From: Lactobacillaceae bacterium
Lineage (GTDB): Bacteria > Bacillota > Bacilli > Lactobacillales > Lactobacillaceae
Assembly: GCA_031282325.1 (NCBI GenBank)
Contig: JAITDY010000069.1
Span: 1-21,808 of the forward strand
Direction of reading: 5' to 3'
Length of the DNA stretch: 21,808 nucleotides
Below the pieces are notes generated by a model, which was given only the letters and a program-made list of their open reading frames with translations, made no database searches and was not told where the DNA came from. A program made the position numbers and the translations under genes. How positions within the stretch are numbered: the first letter of the stretch is position 1; each line of letters opens with the position of its first letter. Below are positions 1 to 8,145 of this stretch, piece by piece.

Positions 1-137
1 GAACCGCCACCATAAAAGTCCCCTAAACCAAATCCAATTCCATTCCATAAGGTAATTCGTTTTTCGCCGTTCGGATAAGTTCCTTTTCTAAAAAGATCTT
101 TTACACCTTCCCAGCGAGTTTTTTTATTTTCAGTCAT
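1..137 (-). CDS. GPH-family sugar symporter, N-terminal fragment (gene runs off the left edge)
   Basis: Only the first 45 codons are inside the window; the gene continues beyond base 1. The visible peptide starts MTENKKTRWEGVKDLF and leads into a first membrane segment with the sequence WNGIGFGLGDFYGGG. That segment resembles the opening helix of glycoside-pentoside-hexuronide (GPH) cation symporters, where a Y/F-G-x-G-D-x-G motif is typical. The start is fixed by an AAGGAG ribosome binding site 7 nt upstream of the ATG. The gene begins 24 nt after the stop of the GH67 alpha-glucuronidase on the same strand, so the two should be one operon. From this context I infer uptake of glucuronic-acid-bearing xylo-oligosaccharides (aldouronic acids) or free glucuronides. 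The family call rests on a short segment, so the substrate is uncertain. Confidence 0.7.
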   Translation of the reverse strand, partial: MTENKKTRWEGVKDLFRKGTYPNGEKRITLWNGIGFGLGDFYGGG

Positions 138-161
138 TTATTGTCTCCTTACTAGTTCCAA

Positions 162-2186
162 CTAGGCGTAAATTACGCGTCCTTTTTCATCTGGAATTCC
201 ACTCATTCGATAAAAATAAGTATTAATCTGATCTCGCCATTCCAGTGAGTTTTCTTTTTGCATTTGTAAACGATCAAATACATTTTTAAAAGTTATAGTA
301 TCTATTTTATTTTCTAATCGCGACCATTTATCAATATATTCAAGAACAGTGTCGTACCCTTCAAAATGTGTATCGTAAATATGTTGAATCACCGTTTTGC
401 CGCTATGCAATAGATGTGTATATGGAACATGATGAAAAAATAATAATAATTCATCTGGCATTGTTTCTAAATTTTCATACATCGCCGATACTTCAGGTGA
501 ATATAATTTCGTATATCCGGTACCTGTTTTAATAGTGCGATCTACACCCACACCATTTCGATCAGCAAAGTGATAGGTTCCCCAACGATCATATTCATAG
601 CCATTAACAGAAACTCCATAATGATAATGGGGTCGAACCATAAAACCTACGCCAAGTGGTGCATTATATTTTTCATATGTTTCATTTGAGGTAGACATAA
701 TTTCATATATAACTTGTTGTGTATCATCATCTGAATCATGGAAGGTTTGACTAATCCATTCTTTTAAAATATCAAGTGCTGACACATCGTTATCCCAAGA
801 AAGTCTTCCCCATGCATATAGATTTGCTTGCGCCAATTTATTTCCAGTCCAATTATCGTCCATGCCAACATTTGATACTGCAACCATTCCTGAATTTTGA
901 GGGTTTACAGAATCACTTTTAATAATTTCTTTCACTAAACTATTTTTAGCTTGACTTTTAGTATCAAAATCTAACATCGATTGCCACTGCGTAGCTGAAT
1001 AATTAATATCAATTTGATGCCCTAAATACTCGGCCGTTATCTGTGCTTCTAAAATCAAATTAGTTTTTTTCATTGTTCCAAACAGTGGGGTTAATGGTTC
1101 TCTGGTTTGAAAATCAATCGGACCAAACTTTACTTGTAAAATTACATTATCATTAAACATTCCATCTAGTGGTGCAAAATTTTCCGATGCAGCTTTAGCG
1201 CGATCGGTGCTTCTATCACGCCAATCTTGTTTAGAATTATAAACAAATGTTCTCCAAATAACTAGTCCGCCAAATGGTTCCAACGCCTCTCCCAGCATAT
1301 TTGCTCCGTCTGCATGATTTCTTCCATATTGGTAAGGTCCGGGTTCACCTTCTGAATCGGCTTTCACTACAAAGCCACCAAAAAACGGGATTGTTTTATA
1401 AATTTCAGCTACTGTATCTTTCCACCACTGTCTAACATTTGCGTCCAAAGGATCATTAGTATTTAAATCGCCCAGATGTTTTGGTGCACCAAAATTAATT
1501 GCTAAATAAGTTTTAATTCCAAATCTTTGAAAAATTTTAGCTATTTTAGCTACATCATCAATAAATGGGTGGACGATCAATCGGGTTGCTAATCCTCTAA
1601 CGTTAACATTATTTAATGAGATTGCGTTAATGCCAACTGAGGCTAACAAACGTGCATACCATTCAATGCGATTAAAATCATTTCTAAATGGACTTCCTTC
1701 AATCGAACGCAAATCAAATGATCCATTATCTACGTTTTCATTCCGGCCAGCTTTTCCAAAAAAAATTGATTCTCCAGAATAACCACGCTCAACGCTTCCA
1801 TCAATTTGATCCCAGTGATTAATCATTCTAATAGATTGCGATGGAACGGAAATTATATTTTTTAATGTTTCATTATTTGATAATCGACGTAAAAATCCAT
1901 AATATCCATACATCAAGCCTTTTGTCGTACTGGATGAAATTGTGATATTATTTTCATTCTGATTAATAATATATCCTTCGTTTTGCAATGAGTCGTTTTC
2001 TTCTAAACTTAAAATTACACTTGCTTTACTTGGATCGTTAACAATTGATGCTTTTAGAATTTCAATTATTTCAATTCTTAATTGAATGCTTATTTCATCA
2101 TAATCAATACTGTTATCAAAATAGAACTTTTGATTATTCATGTGTTTTAAATTTTGAGAATTAAGCCAAAGTGTATCAAAAACCAT
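162..2186 (-). CDS. aguA: GH67 alpha-glucuronidase
   Basis: This enzyme cleaves the alpha-1,2 bond linking (4-O-methyl-)glucuronic acid to the terminal xylose of xylo-oligosaccharides. It is probably cytoplasmic, because no signal peptide is visible. Its 674 residues match the length of bacterial GH67 enzymes. Signature stretches include RMINHWDQIDGSVERGY (120-136), LLASVGINAIS (180-190), GGFVVKADSEGEPGP (270-284) and DELLLFFHHVPYTH near the C-terminus. By alignment from memory with Geobacillus AguA, the general acid is E279 and the acidic pair is D358 and E386, a constant offset of six from E285/D364/E392. About 15 extra residues lie around 145-173. The SD (AGGGGAG) sits rather far, 13-14 nt, before the ATG, but the N-terminus aligns with the family. 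The next gene is a GPH-type symporter. A cre-like palindrome at the start site suggests carbon catabolite repression. Confidence 0.95.
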   Translation of the reverse strand: MVFDTLWLNSQNLKHMNNQKFYFDNSIDYDEISIQLRIEIIEILKASIVNDPSKASVILSLEENDSLQNEGYIINQNENNITISSSTTKGLMYGYYGFLRRLSNNETLKNIISVPSQSIRMINHWDQIDGSVERGYSGESIFFGKAGRNENVDNGSFDLRSIEGSPFRNDFNRIEWYARLLASVGINAISLNNVNVRGLATRLIVHPFIDDVAKIAKIFQRFGIKTYLAINFGAPKHLGDLNTNDPLDANVRQWWKDTVAEIYKTIPFFGGFVVKADSEGEPGPYQYGRNHADGANMLGEALEPFGGLVIWRTFVYNSKQDWRDRSTDRAKAASENFAPLDGMFNDNVILQVKFGPIDFQTREPLTPLFGTMKKTNLILEAQITAEYLGHQIDINYSATQWQSMLDFDTKSQAKNSLVKEIIKSDSVNPQNSGMVAVSNVGMDDNWTGNKLAQANLYAWGRLSWDNDVSALDILKEWISQTFHDSDDDTQQVIYEIMSTSNETYEKYNAPLGVGFMVRPHYHYGVSVNGYEYDRWGTYHFADRNGVGVDRTIKTGTGYTKLYSPEVSAMYENLETMPDELLLFFHHVPYTHLLHSGKTVIQHIYDTHFEGYDTVLEYIDKWSRLENKIDTITFKNVFDRLQMQKENSLEWRDQINTYFYRMSGIPDEKGRVIYA

Positions 2187-2213
2187 ATATTTATCTATAC
2201 TCCCCTCGATATT

Positions 2214-2227
2214 TGTAACCGTTTACA
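2214..2227. promoter_or_regulatory. cre-like operator (CcpA or LacI-family) at the aguA start site
   Basis: On the minus strand this reads TGTAAACGGTTACA, a palindrome with central CG fitting the CcpA cre pattern (TGTAANCGNTTACA). It lies just downstream of the aguA -10, overlapping or next to the predicted +1, where bound CcpA would block transcription. A dedicated LacI-family sugar repressor recognises near-identical sites, so the binding protein is inferred. Confidence 0.75.
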
Positions 2228-2234
2228 TAATAAA

Positions 2235-2263
2235 AGTATACAACTGGATTTTTAAAGTTTAAA
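2235..2263 (-). promoter_or_regulatory. aguA promoter
   Basis: Reading the minus strand, a -35 TTTAAA (2258-2263) is followed after exactly 17 nt by a -10 TATACT (2235-2240). This puts the start near 2228, directly at the cre-like site. The leader to the ATG is about 40 nt and contains the AGGGGAG ribosome binding site. The -35 is a weak match, consistent with a promoter that needs an activator. Confidence 0.55.
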
Positions 2264-2269
2264 TTTTTT

Positions 2270-2299
2270 TCACAATAATTAACAAAAAAATCACAATAA
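2270..2299 (-). repeat. Two direct repeats, candidate activator half-sites upstream of the aguA -35
   Basis: The nonamer TTATTGTGA occurs twice on the minus strand, at 2291-2299 and 2270-2278, with starts exactly 21 bp apart (two helical turns). The promoter-proximal copy lies 7 bp from the -35. Direct half-sites with this phasing next to a -35 are typical of AraC/XylS-family activators. No such regulator gene is in the window, so the protein is inferred. Confidence 0.4.
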
Positions 2300-2384
2300 A
2301 AATTGGATTACTAATAAAACAAAGTTTATTTAGATTTGCGAATTTTTTATTTATTTTAAATATATGAACAAATTCTAAACTGGT

Positions 2385-2390
2385 TATAAT
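2385..2390 (+). promoter_or_regulatory. -10 element of the GT4 glycosyltransferase gene (likely leaderless)
   Basis: A perfect TATAAT ends 7 nt before the ATG at 2398, which would place +1 at or within a base of the start codon. No Shine-Dalgarno sequence is present before the ATG, and no convincing -35 is visible. Confidence 0.55.
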
Positions 2391-2397
2391 TGAAATA

Positions 2398-3423
2398 ATG
2401 ATTAAAATTAATATGTTTTCATCAGCAGAAAAAGTTCCGGGCCAAGGAGTTGCATCTGCTTATAGAGAGTTAGTGAATCTTATTCAAGATCATTTATCAG
2501 ATAAATTTTCTGTTTTTTTAAATACATATCGTTCTTCAGATATTTCTCACTATCACACAATCGATTTTACTTTTTATCTATCTACATTTTTACCTAACCG
2601 TGGACGGACAATCGGATATGTTCATTTTTTGCCTGAAACGCTAGTTGGTTCTTTAAAATTACCCAAAATTATTAAACCAATTGTGAGTTGGTATGTTTTA
2701 GCTTTTTACAGACGAATGAATGCTTTAGTAGTGGTGAATCCTAGTTTCATTCCTGATTTAATTGATGCTGGAATACCAGAGGAAAAGATTACTTATATTC
2801 CTAATTTTGTAAATCCAAATAATTTTTACGAATTATCTATTAAGGATAAAAAAAATATTAGAAAAACTCATGGGTACGATCTTAAGAAAAAAATAGTTCT
2901 AGGAGTAGGACAAGTTCAAGTTAGAAAAGGTATTTTTGATTTTATTAAACTTGCTCAAAGGAATCCTGAGTGGATTTTTATTTGGGTTGGGGGATTTTCA
3001 TTTGGACGAATTACAGATGGATATGAAGAACTAAAAAAAATTATAAAAAATCCACCTAAAAACTTAATCTTCCCCGGAATATTGCCACGCTCTGAATTGA
3101 ATAACTACTATAATATTGCTGACGTTTTTTTGTTGCCCAGTTATTCCGAGCTGTTTCCGATGAGTGCATTGGAAGCTTTTTCTACACATACGCCAACCGT
3201 TTTGCGTGATTTAGAATTATACAAGTTTGTTATTGATGGTTATTATGCTTCGGGTGCTGATATTGACGAATTGGAATCTCAACTGAAAACATTACTGTCA
3301 AATCCTCGAATTTATAAACAATATATGCAAAAAGCAATCGATGCTTCTATAAAATATTCACCAAAAAATGTGGCCAAACTTTGGGAAAAATACTACGCTG
3401 AACAATTCGAAAAAAATAATTAA
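2398..3423 (+). CDS. GT4-family glycosyltransferase, probable LafB-like glycolipid synthase
   Basis: This is a retaining GT-B glycosyltransferase of 341 residues. It has an N-terminal acceptor domain and, from about residue 165 (KIVLGVGQVQVRKG), a nucleotide-sugar-binding domain. The E-x7-E signature of GT4 is visible as E251 and E259 in SELFPMSALEAF. The opening MIKINMFSSAEKVPGQGVASAYRE and the later GGFSFGRITDGY resemble, from memory, the lactic acid bacterial protein that adds the second sugar to glycosyl-diacylglycerol (LafB/BgsA type), the lipid anchor of lipoteichoic acid. The usual LafA/BgsB partner is not next to it. No transmembrane segment is evident, so it probably works at the inner membrane face. 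The ATG lacks a Shine-Dalgarno and follows a TATAAT by 7 nt. A membrane protein gene follows after 60 nt. The family is sure; the acceptor is inferred. Confidence 0.8.
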   Translation: MIKINMFSSAEKVPGQGVASAYRELVNLIQDHLSDKFSVFLNTYRSSDISHYHTIDFTFYLSTFLPNRGRTIGYVHFLPETLVGSLKLPKIIKPIVSWYVLAFYRRMNALVVVNPSFIPDLIDAGIPEEKITYIPNFVNPNNFYELSIKDKKNIRKTHGYDLKKKIVLGVGQVQVRKGIFDFIKLAQRNPEWIFIWVGGFSFGRITDGYEELKKIIKNPPKNLIFPGILPRSELNNYYNIADVFLLPSYSELFPMSALEAFSTHTPTVLRDLELYKFVIDGYYASGADIDELESQLKTLLSNPRIYKQYMQKAIDASIKYSPKNVAKLWEKYYAEQFEKNN

Positions 3424-3483
3424 TTAATTTATTTACAAAGTTAACTTATTTTAAACGATTATTAAGGTAAAATTATTAATGAT

Positions 3484-4710
3484 ATGGTAACAAAGCTGAG
3501 AGAAGAGCGAGTAGTTTTTATTTTAATCGGTTTTATTTTTATAATAATGCTGGCTTATAATTTTAGTATTCAAAAAGTAAATTTTGGGGATGATTCTGCT
3601 TTCTTGCAACAATTTACACATAGATACCACAGCAATTATTTTGAATTTTTAAAATTTCGATACAATAATTGGACATCTCGTTTAGTAATTGAAACATTTT
3701 TAGTATATTCAGTGAAACATTTATTTATTTGGAAAATTTTAAATGCTATAGCGATGTCAGCGGTAGCAATTGTTCCTACTTTCTTATTTAAAACTAGCAA
3801 TAAAATAAAAGGGATAATTGTTGGGCTTGGTATGTCACTATTGATTCCTGAAAATGTAATAAATGGTGCTGGCTGGGTAGCTACTACGGTTAACTATACT
3901 TGGGTAATGGCAGCTGCATTAATAAGCATTTTGCCAGTTATGAATTATCTAAAAAAAAAGGGGGGGGCAAAATATAATTGGAAATATTTTGCATTGTCTT
4001 ATCCATTTTTAATCTATGCTACAAATCAAGAACAAATGGTGGTTATTTTGTTTTTCTTTTTCATTGTTTCAATAGGAATTGCATATCTAAACAAAAAGAA
4101 TATATTTTTATTACTGCCCCATCTTGCTATTACAATCGCCAGCTTAATTTTTGCTTTAACTGCGAAAGGTAATGCAATAAGAAATATTAAAGAAACACAA
4201 CGCTGGTTACCAGCATTTTCTGATTATAGTATTTTGCACAAAATGCAACTTGGATATACATCTACTCTTAAAAACCTCTTTTTAGATTGGTCTCCGTTAA
4301 TGCTGATGTTTATATTATTAATTTTTTCAGTATGGCTAAATCAAAATAAATCATTAATAAAAAAAATAATAAGTGGAATTCCATTGCTTGCATATATAGT
4401 TTGCATGCGATTTGCTCCAATTATAAATCAAAAAGTACACATATCGTCTGGTCAAACATACTGGTCTCTAATAGTTATTTTAACTTTATTGATTTTTATA
4501 TATTTAATAGGGATTTTCGGAGCAAGTAATAATTTTCAAGATTTTATATTAGTTACATTTATTTTAAGTTTAGCGGTTGGTAGTCATTTAATGATGGGAT
4601 TTTCACCTACGATTTGGGCAAGTGGACCAAGAACATTTTATTTCACTGATATTCTCATTATGATAGCAGGCGTATATTTAGTAAGTCGTTCACATGAAAC
4701 TAAATATTAA
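3484..4710 (+). CDS. Polytopic membrane protein, GT-C-like (possible glycan-modifying transferase)
   Basis: The protein has 408 residues with roughly ten hydrophobic segments. After the first membrane helix comes a loop with the acidic pair GDDSAF and then NNWTSRLVIE. This layout resembles GT-C-fold membrane glycosyltransferases and DUF6056-type proteins, where a D-D motif lies in the first extracytoplasmic loop. I do not recognise a named gene. It follows the GT4 gene by 60 nt on the same strand, so a role in extracellular glycan or lipid decoration is plausible but inferred. The start is ATG 3484, because the earlier ATG at 3479 reads only three codons. No Shine-Dalgarno is seen, and a TAAAAT lies 10 nt upstream. 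Codons for KKKGG at about residue 158 form an A9G8 tract, so slippage there would truncate the protein. Confidence 0.7.
   Translation: MVTKLREERVVFILIGFIFIIMLAYNFSIQKVNFGDDSAFLQQFTHRYHSNYFEFLKFRYNNWTSRLVIETFLVYSVKHLFIWKILNAIAMSAVAIVPTFLFKTSNKIKGIIVGLGMSLLIPENVINGAGWVATTVNYTWVMAAALISILPVMNYLKKKGGAKYNWKYFALSYPFLIYATNQEQMVVILFFFFIVSIGIAYLNKKNIFLLLPHLAITIASLIFALTAKGNAIRNIKETQRWLPAFSDYSILHKMQLGYTSTLKNLFLDWSPLMLMFILLIFSVWLNQNKSLIKKIISGIPLLAYIVCMRFAPIINQKVHISSGQTYWSLIVILTLLIFIYLIGIFGASNNFQDFILVTFILSLAVGSHLMMGFSPTIWASGPRTFYFTDILIMIAGVYLVSRSHETKY
3951..3967 (+). repeat. A9G8 homopolymer pair inside a coding region
   Basis: Nine A residues are followed directly by eight G residues, within codons for LKKKGGAK of the membrane protein gene. 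An eight-G run is conspicuous in such AT-rich DNA. Both runs are prone to polymerase slippage, giving frame changes. Confidence 0.9.
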
Positions 4711-4712
4711 AT

Positions 4713-4747
4713 AAAAAGTACTCAGAACCCAATCTGAATACTTTTTT
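4713..4747. terminator. Bidirectional terminator between convergent genes
   Basis: An inverted repeat pairs AAAAAGTACTCAGA with TCTGAATACTTTTT around a 6-nt loop (ACCCAA), with one C/A mismatch. A T run follows on the plus strand, and the mirrored A run gives a T tract on the minus strand. It can end both the membrane protein transcript and the opposing pepF transcript. Confidence 0.85.
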
Positions 4748-4773
4748 AAAATCTTATTTAGAAATCGATATTT

Positions 4774-6579
4774 TTATTCAACATACGAATCAGTCAATTT
4801 TATAAATTCATCAATATCTTTTTTTACTAAGGCAATGCTATCGTTCCAAAAATCTTTTTTAGTTAAATCAACACCTAAATGCTTTTTAGCTAAATCTTCA
4901 GTGGTCATATTAGCTGTATCGCGTAATAAATCAATATAAGCATCTTCAAAATTTTCTTGCTTAGAAGCCCATGCAAAAATTCCAGTACTAAATAAAAATC
5001 CAAAGGTATATGGGAAATTATAAAACGGTACATCATCAAAAAAGAAATGAAGTTTAGAAGTCCAAAAATGAGGATGAACTCCTTTATCATCCAACAATCC
5101 CGCAAAAGCTTCTTTTTGCGCATTGATCATTAATTGATTTAACTGTTCAGGAGTCTGTAAAGCATCTTTTCGCGCTTTATAAAAGGCATCTTCGAATAAG
5201 AAGCGGGCATGAATATTTAAAAACATAGCAACGGCATTTTCTAATTTTGCATCTAACAATACAATTTTTTCAGCATCACTTTTAGCAGATGCTACATTGG
5301 CATTATTAACAATTGTTTCAGCAAAAGTCGAAGCAGTTTCAGCTACATTCATTGCATAATTTTCACGCCATACTGGAAGGTCATATAAAACATGGGAATG
5401 AAAAGCATGGCCTAACTCATGAGCAATGGTAGCAGCATCCGAAACTGAACCAGTAAAAGTTAAGAAAATACGATCTTCTTTTAATTCTGGTAGCCCTGTA
5501 TCAAAACCACCCGGCTGCTTCCCTGTGCGATCTTCAGATTCAATCCAGCCATTATCGAAAGCTGTTTGTGCTAATTCTGCCATTTTAGGTGAATATTTGC
5601 GGAAATTATCAACAATAAAGTTAGCGGCATCATCATACGATAATTCTCTTTCTTCATAACCTTCAATGGATATTGGCGCAGTTTGGTCTTGCCATTGAAT
5701 TTTGTCCACACCTAACAACTTAGCCTTTCTGTTCAAATAATCTATCATCATTTGTTTATTATCTGAAACAGCCCCCCACATCGCATCTAAAGTTTCTTTT
5801 TTCATACGATTGTATTCTAAGGGTTCTTCTAAATGATCTTTATAGCCATGCACTTTTTGTTCAACCATACGCGAACCGGCAATGTGATTAATAGTATCAG
5901 CGGATAAATTTTCCGCTTCCCCCCACATTTGCTCATAATTTTTCATTAAGTCAGCTCGTTCGGAATTATCTTTTAATGAGCTATACATATTCAAAGCCTG
6001 TCCAGCAGAAATATTTTTTACTTCGCCATTTTTAGTTGTATAACTGGTAGATAACCCAGATGCAATAGTATCGTAATGCGATGACCACGCCTTAAGTCCT
6101 TCATTTCTCAATCTACTAATTATTTCTTCTGTACTATCATCTAATAATCTTTTTGCATGGTCTCGAAACTCTTTTAATGCAAATGCAACATCTTGTAGAT
6201 TAGGTTCTGAAATTAATTTTTCAAATTTTTCATCAGGCAAACTTGCTAATAACTTACTGAATGTTTGATAAACTTTTGAATCTTCAATACTAATTTTACT
6301 TAAAGCATCATATTTAACATTTGCTCTAGCATCGCCATAATTTACGGCAGACCATGAACCTACAAAAGAATATGTTTGTTGCATACCAGCAGTGAAAACT
6401 TGCAAAGAGTCTATAAAAGAAATAATTTCTTCATTGGTACTTTCTACGTTTAAATTAACTACTGTTGTTTTCAATTGATTAATTTGTTTATTTAACAAAT
6501 CCAATTTCGCCGTTAATTCCGGTGAATCAATTCCGCCTTTAAAAATTTTATCTAGATTCCAATTTTGTGAATAAGACAT
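4774..6579 (-). CDS. pepF: M3-family oligoendopeptidase F-type zinc peptidase
   Basis: This is a cytoplasmic zinc metallopeptidase of 601 residues that cleaves short and medium oligopeptides, as expected for peptide nutrition or turnover in lactic acid bacteria. The M3 active site is HELGHAFH: H387 and H391 bind zinc, E388 is the catalytic base, and E414 in NVAETAS is the likely third zinc ligand. The C-terminal stretch FFDDVPFYNFPYTFGFLFSTG is typical of the PepF/M3B branch, and the length fits the usual 600. There is no signal peptide. AAAGGAG lies 5 nt before the ATG. The 102-aa gene lies 58 nt upstream on the same strand, separated by a weak A/T-only hairpin, so co-transcription is possible. 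The exact PepF subgroup is not resolved. Confidence 0.95.
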   Translation of the reverse strand: MSYSQNWNLDKIFKGGIDSPELTAKLDLLNKQINQLKTTVVNLNVESTNEEIISFIDSLQVFTAGMQQTYSFVGSWSAVNYGDARANVKYDALSKISIEDSKVYQTFSKLLASLPDEKFEKLISEPNLQDVAFALKEFRDHAKRLLDDSTEEIISRLRNEGLKAWSSHYDTIASGLSTSYTTKNGEVKNISAGQALNMYSSLKDNSERADLMKNYEQMWGEAENLSADTINHIAGSRMVEQKVHGYKDHLEEPLEYNRMKKETLDAMWGAVSDNKQMMIDYLNRKAKLLGVDKIQWQDQTAPISIEGYEERELSYDDAANFIVDNFRKYSPKMAELAQTAFDNGWIESEDRTGKQPGGFDTGLPELKEDRIFLTFTGSVSDAATIAHELGHAFHSHVLYDLPVWRENYAMNVAETASTFAETIVNNANVASAKSDAEKIVLLDAKLENAVAMFLNIHARFLFEDAFYKARKDALQTPEQLNQLMINAQKEAFAGLLDDKGVHPHFWTSKLHFFFDDVPFYNFPYTFGFLFSTGIFAWASKQENFEDAYIDLLRDTANMTTEDLAKKHLGVDLTKKDFWNDSIALVKKDIDEFIKLTDSYVE

Positions 6580-6598
6580 TTTCGCTCCTTTAACAATT

Positions 6599-6633
6599 AA
6601 TATTATTTTAAAACAAAAATAAAAAATAATATT
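6599..6633. terminator. A/T-only hairpin between the 102-aa gene and pepF
   Basis: AATATTATTTT (6599-6609) is an exact inverted repeat of AAAATAATATT (6623-6633) with a 13-nt A-rich loop. It has no G-C pairs, so it would be a weak or partial terminator at best. It could also be chance in DNA of this composition. Confidence 0.3.
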
Positions 6634-6637
6634 TTAG

Positions 6638-6946
6638 CTAAAGCTCTAAAGTCTTAATGTTATCTTCTGGCAATTTTAAATTAATTGGATCGCCTCCGAA
6701 AACTCTAAAGGCAACTCTGATTTTGGCTTCATTTATTTTGTCTAATTTAGTTGCGATTACATATTTTTCTGCTATTTTTATTTTTTCATCTGAAGTAACG
6801 TTTGCATACCAATATGGTAAATGTTCACTTGCTACCCTTAAAGCTTCTTTTTTATCAACAAAAACTCCTCGTAAATACGCTTGTAAGGTATATTTATCTT
6901 CTGGTTCTTGACTTATAACAACATAAATATATTCCTGATTATTCAT
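6638..6946 (-). CDS. Small protein of unknown function, 102 aa
   Basis: I do not recognise this protein. It starts MNNQEYIYVVISQEPEDKY and contains short alternating charged and aromatic segments such as LRGVFVDKKEAL and HLPYWYANV. It has no cysteine, no membrane segment and no signal peptide, and looks like a small soluble alpha/beta protein. The start was chosen by the ribosome binding site: an in-frame ATG 12 nt further upstream is part of the SD itself (ATGGAGTG), whereas the ATG at 6946 has GGAG at the right distance. It lies between prs and pepF on the same strand. A good SD and a clean frame support a real gene. Confidence 0.7.
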   Translation of the reverse strand: MNNQEYIYVVISQEPEDKYTLQAYLRGVFVDKKEALRVASEHLPYWYANVTSDEKIKIAEKYVIATKLDKINEAKIRVAFRVFGGDPINLKLPEDNIKTLEL

Positions 6947-7015
6947 AAAACACTCCATTCTAGTCTATTGAAAAAAGTACACTTGTTTGTGATTTATTTT
7001 TAACAGATATTTATG

Positions 7016-7043
7016 TTTGTATTCCGAAAACTAATCATTTCAA
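7016..7043 (-). promoter_or_regulatory. Possible promoter for the 102-aa gene
   Basis: On the minus strand TTGAAA (7038-7043) is followed after 16 nt by TACAAA (7016-7021). The match is moderate. The rest of the 191-nt gap between prs and this gene (6947-7137) is A/T-rich. I see no clear prs terminator there, only the short palindrome TCGCGA near 7093. Confidence 0.35.
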
Positions 7044-7137
7044 CTTAAATTTATTGTATAACTTTTACTTACAAAAGAAAAGAAAAGTATTCTCGCGAAA
7101 ATTTAAAAAAAATTAATATAAAAAGAGCAATTATTTT

Positions 7138-8133
7138 CTATCCACGATGATATTCATTTTGAAACAACGGTGACACGCTTCGATAATCTTGTACGGCCTC
7201 AATTGCTCTTGCAAATAAATCATCTGTAGATACTATTTCTAACTTTTCAAATTTTTTGCTTTCAGGAATATTAATTGAATCGGTAACAACGACTTGATCA
7301 AAATCAGAATTCTGTAAACTAATTGGGGCTTGTCCATTTAGCAAAGCATGCGTAGCTGCGGCAATAACTCGCTTTGCCCCCTTCTTTTTCAAAAGTTCAG
7401 CTCCTCGAACAATCGTGTTCCCAGTATCGATAATATCGTCTACCATTACAACTGTTTTTCCTTCAACATCCCCGATTAAATTCATTACTTCTACAGTATT
7501 CTTTTGATCCGTGGGACGGCGCTTATCTAAAATAACAATTGAATCTTCAATTCCTAGGAATTGATTTAACTCACGAGCCCTCTTCACTCCACCATGATCA
7601 GGTGAAGCAACAACTGTATTATCATCAACAAAACCATTCGTTAATAAATAATCGGCTAAAATAGGTGCTGCAATTAAATGATCAACTGGGATATCGAAGA
7701 ATCCTTGAATTTGGCTGGCGTGTAAATCAAGTGCAATAATTCTATCTGCACCAGATTTTTCAATTAAATCTGCAACCATCCTAGCGGTGATAGCTTCTCT
7801 AGAACGGGCTTTTCGATCTTGTCTAGCATATCCATAATAAGGAATAACGATATTTATTGAGTGAACGGATGCTCTTCTTAAAGCATCGATTGCTATTAAC
7901 AATTCAATTAAACTGTCATTAACCGATCTGTCTTCAACTGCTGAAGTAGGTTGAATTAGATATACGTTAGATCCACGTACTGAATCACTTACATTAAATC
8001 TAAATTCCCCATCTGCGAAACGATCTAAATTAGTATCTGCTAATGGAATATTAATTCTTTTAGATATTTTTTTAGCTAAAGGTAGATTGGCTGATAATGC
8101 TAATAAAACTGCTCGATGTCTTGTTTGGTCCAT
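7138..8133 (-). CDS. prs: Ribose-phosphate pyrophosphokinase (PRPP synthase)
   Basis: This enzyme transfers pyrophosphate from ATP to ribose 5-phosphate, giving PRPP for purine, pyrimidine, histidine, tryptophan and NAD synthesis. All class I landmarks are present in 331 residues: the flexible loop PYYGYARQDRKARSRE (98-113), DLHASQIQGFFDIP (136-149), SPDHGG (177-182) and the PRPP loop VVMVDDIIDTGNT (228-240). ADGEFRF near residue 41 is at the usual ATP-site position. The protein is cytoplasmic and assembles into hexamers in this family. There is no Shine-Dalgarno before the ATG; a TATACT ends 6 nt upstream, suggesting a leaderless transcript. A terminator-like hairpin with a T tract lies just before that, separating prs from hflX. 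The family is certain. Lactobacillales often carry two prs copies, and I cannot tell which this is. Confidence 0.96.
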   Translation of the reverse strand: MDQTRHRAVLLALSANLPLAKKISKRINIPLADTNLDRFADGEFRFNVSDSVRGSNVYLIQPTSAVEDRSVNDSLIELLIAIDALRRASVHSINIVIPYYGYARQDRKARSREAITARMVADLIEKSGADRIIALDLHASQIQGFFDIPVDHLIAAPILADYLLTNGFVDDNTVVASPDHGGVKRARELNQFLGIEDSIVILDKRRPTDQKNTVEVMNLIGDVEGKTVVMVDDIIDTGNTIVRGAELLKKKGAKRVIAAATHALLNGQAPISLQNSDFDQVVVTDSINIPESKKFEKLEIVSTDDLFARAIEAVQDYRSVSPLFQNEYHRG

Positions 8134-8139
8134 ATTAAT

Positions 8140-8145
8140 AGTATA
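8140..8145 (-). promoter_or_regulatory. -10 element of prs (likely leaderless)
   Basis: TATACT on the minus strand ends 6 nt before the prs ATG, with no ribosome binding site between. The -35 is poor, because at 16-18 nt spacing it would fall within the adjoining terminator stem. Confidence 0.4.

Noticed and set aside
3978..4172. 64-codon frame overlapping the membrane protein gene just after the A9G8 tract
   Set aside because: The main frame is open across the whole gene and encodes membrane helices here. The alternative frame is Cys/Phe-rich noise, relevant only if the tract slips.
5426..5659. 77-codon plus-strand frame inside pepF, and similar antisense frames at 6657-6911, 8824-9147, 11460-11675 and 15165-15386
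   Set aside because: Each lies opposite a gene with strong family motifs, has no convincing ribosome binding site and no recognisable protein; they are reading-frame shadows.
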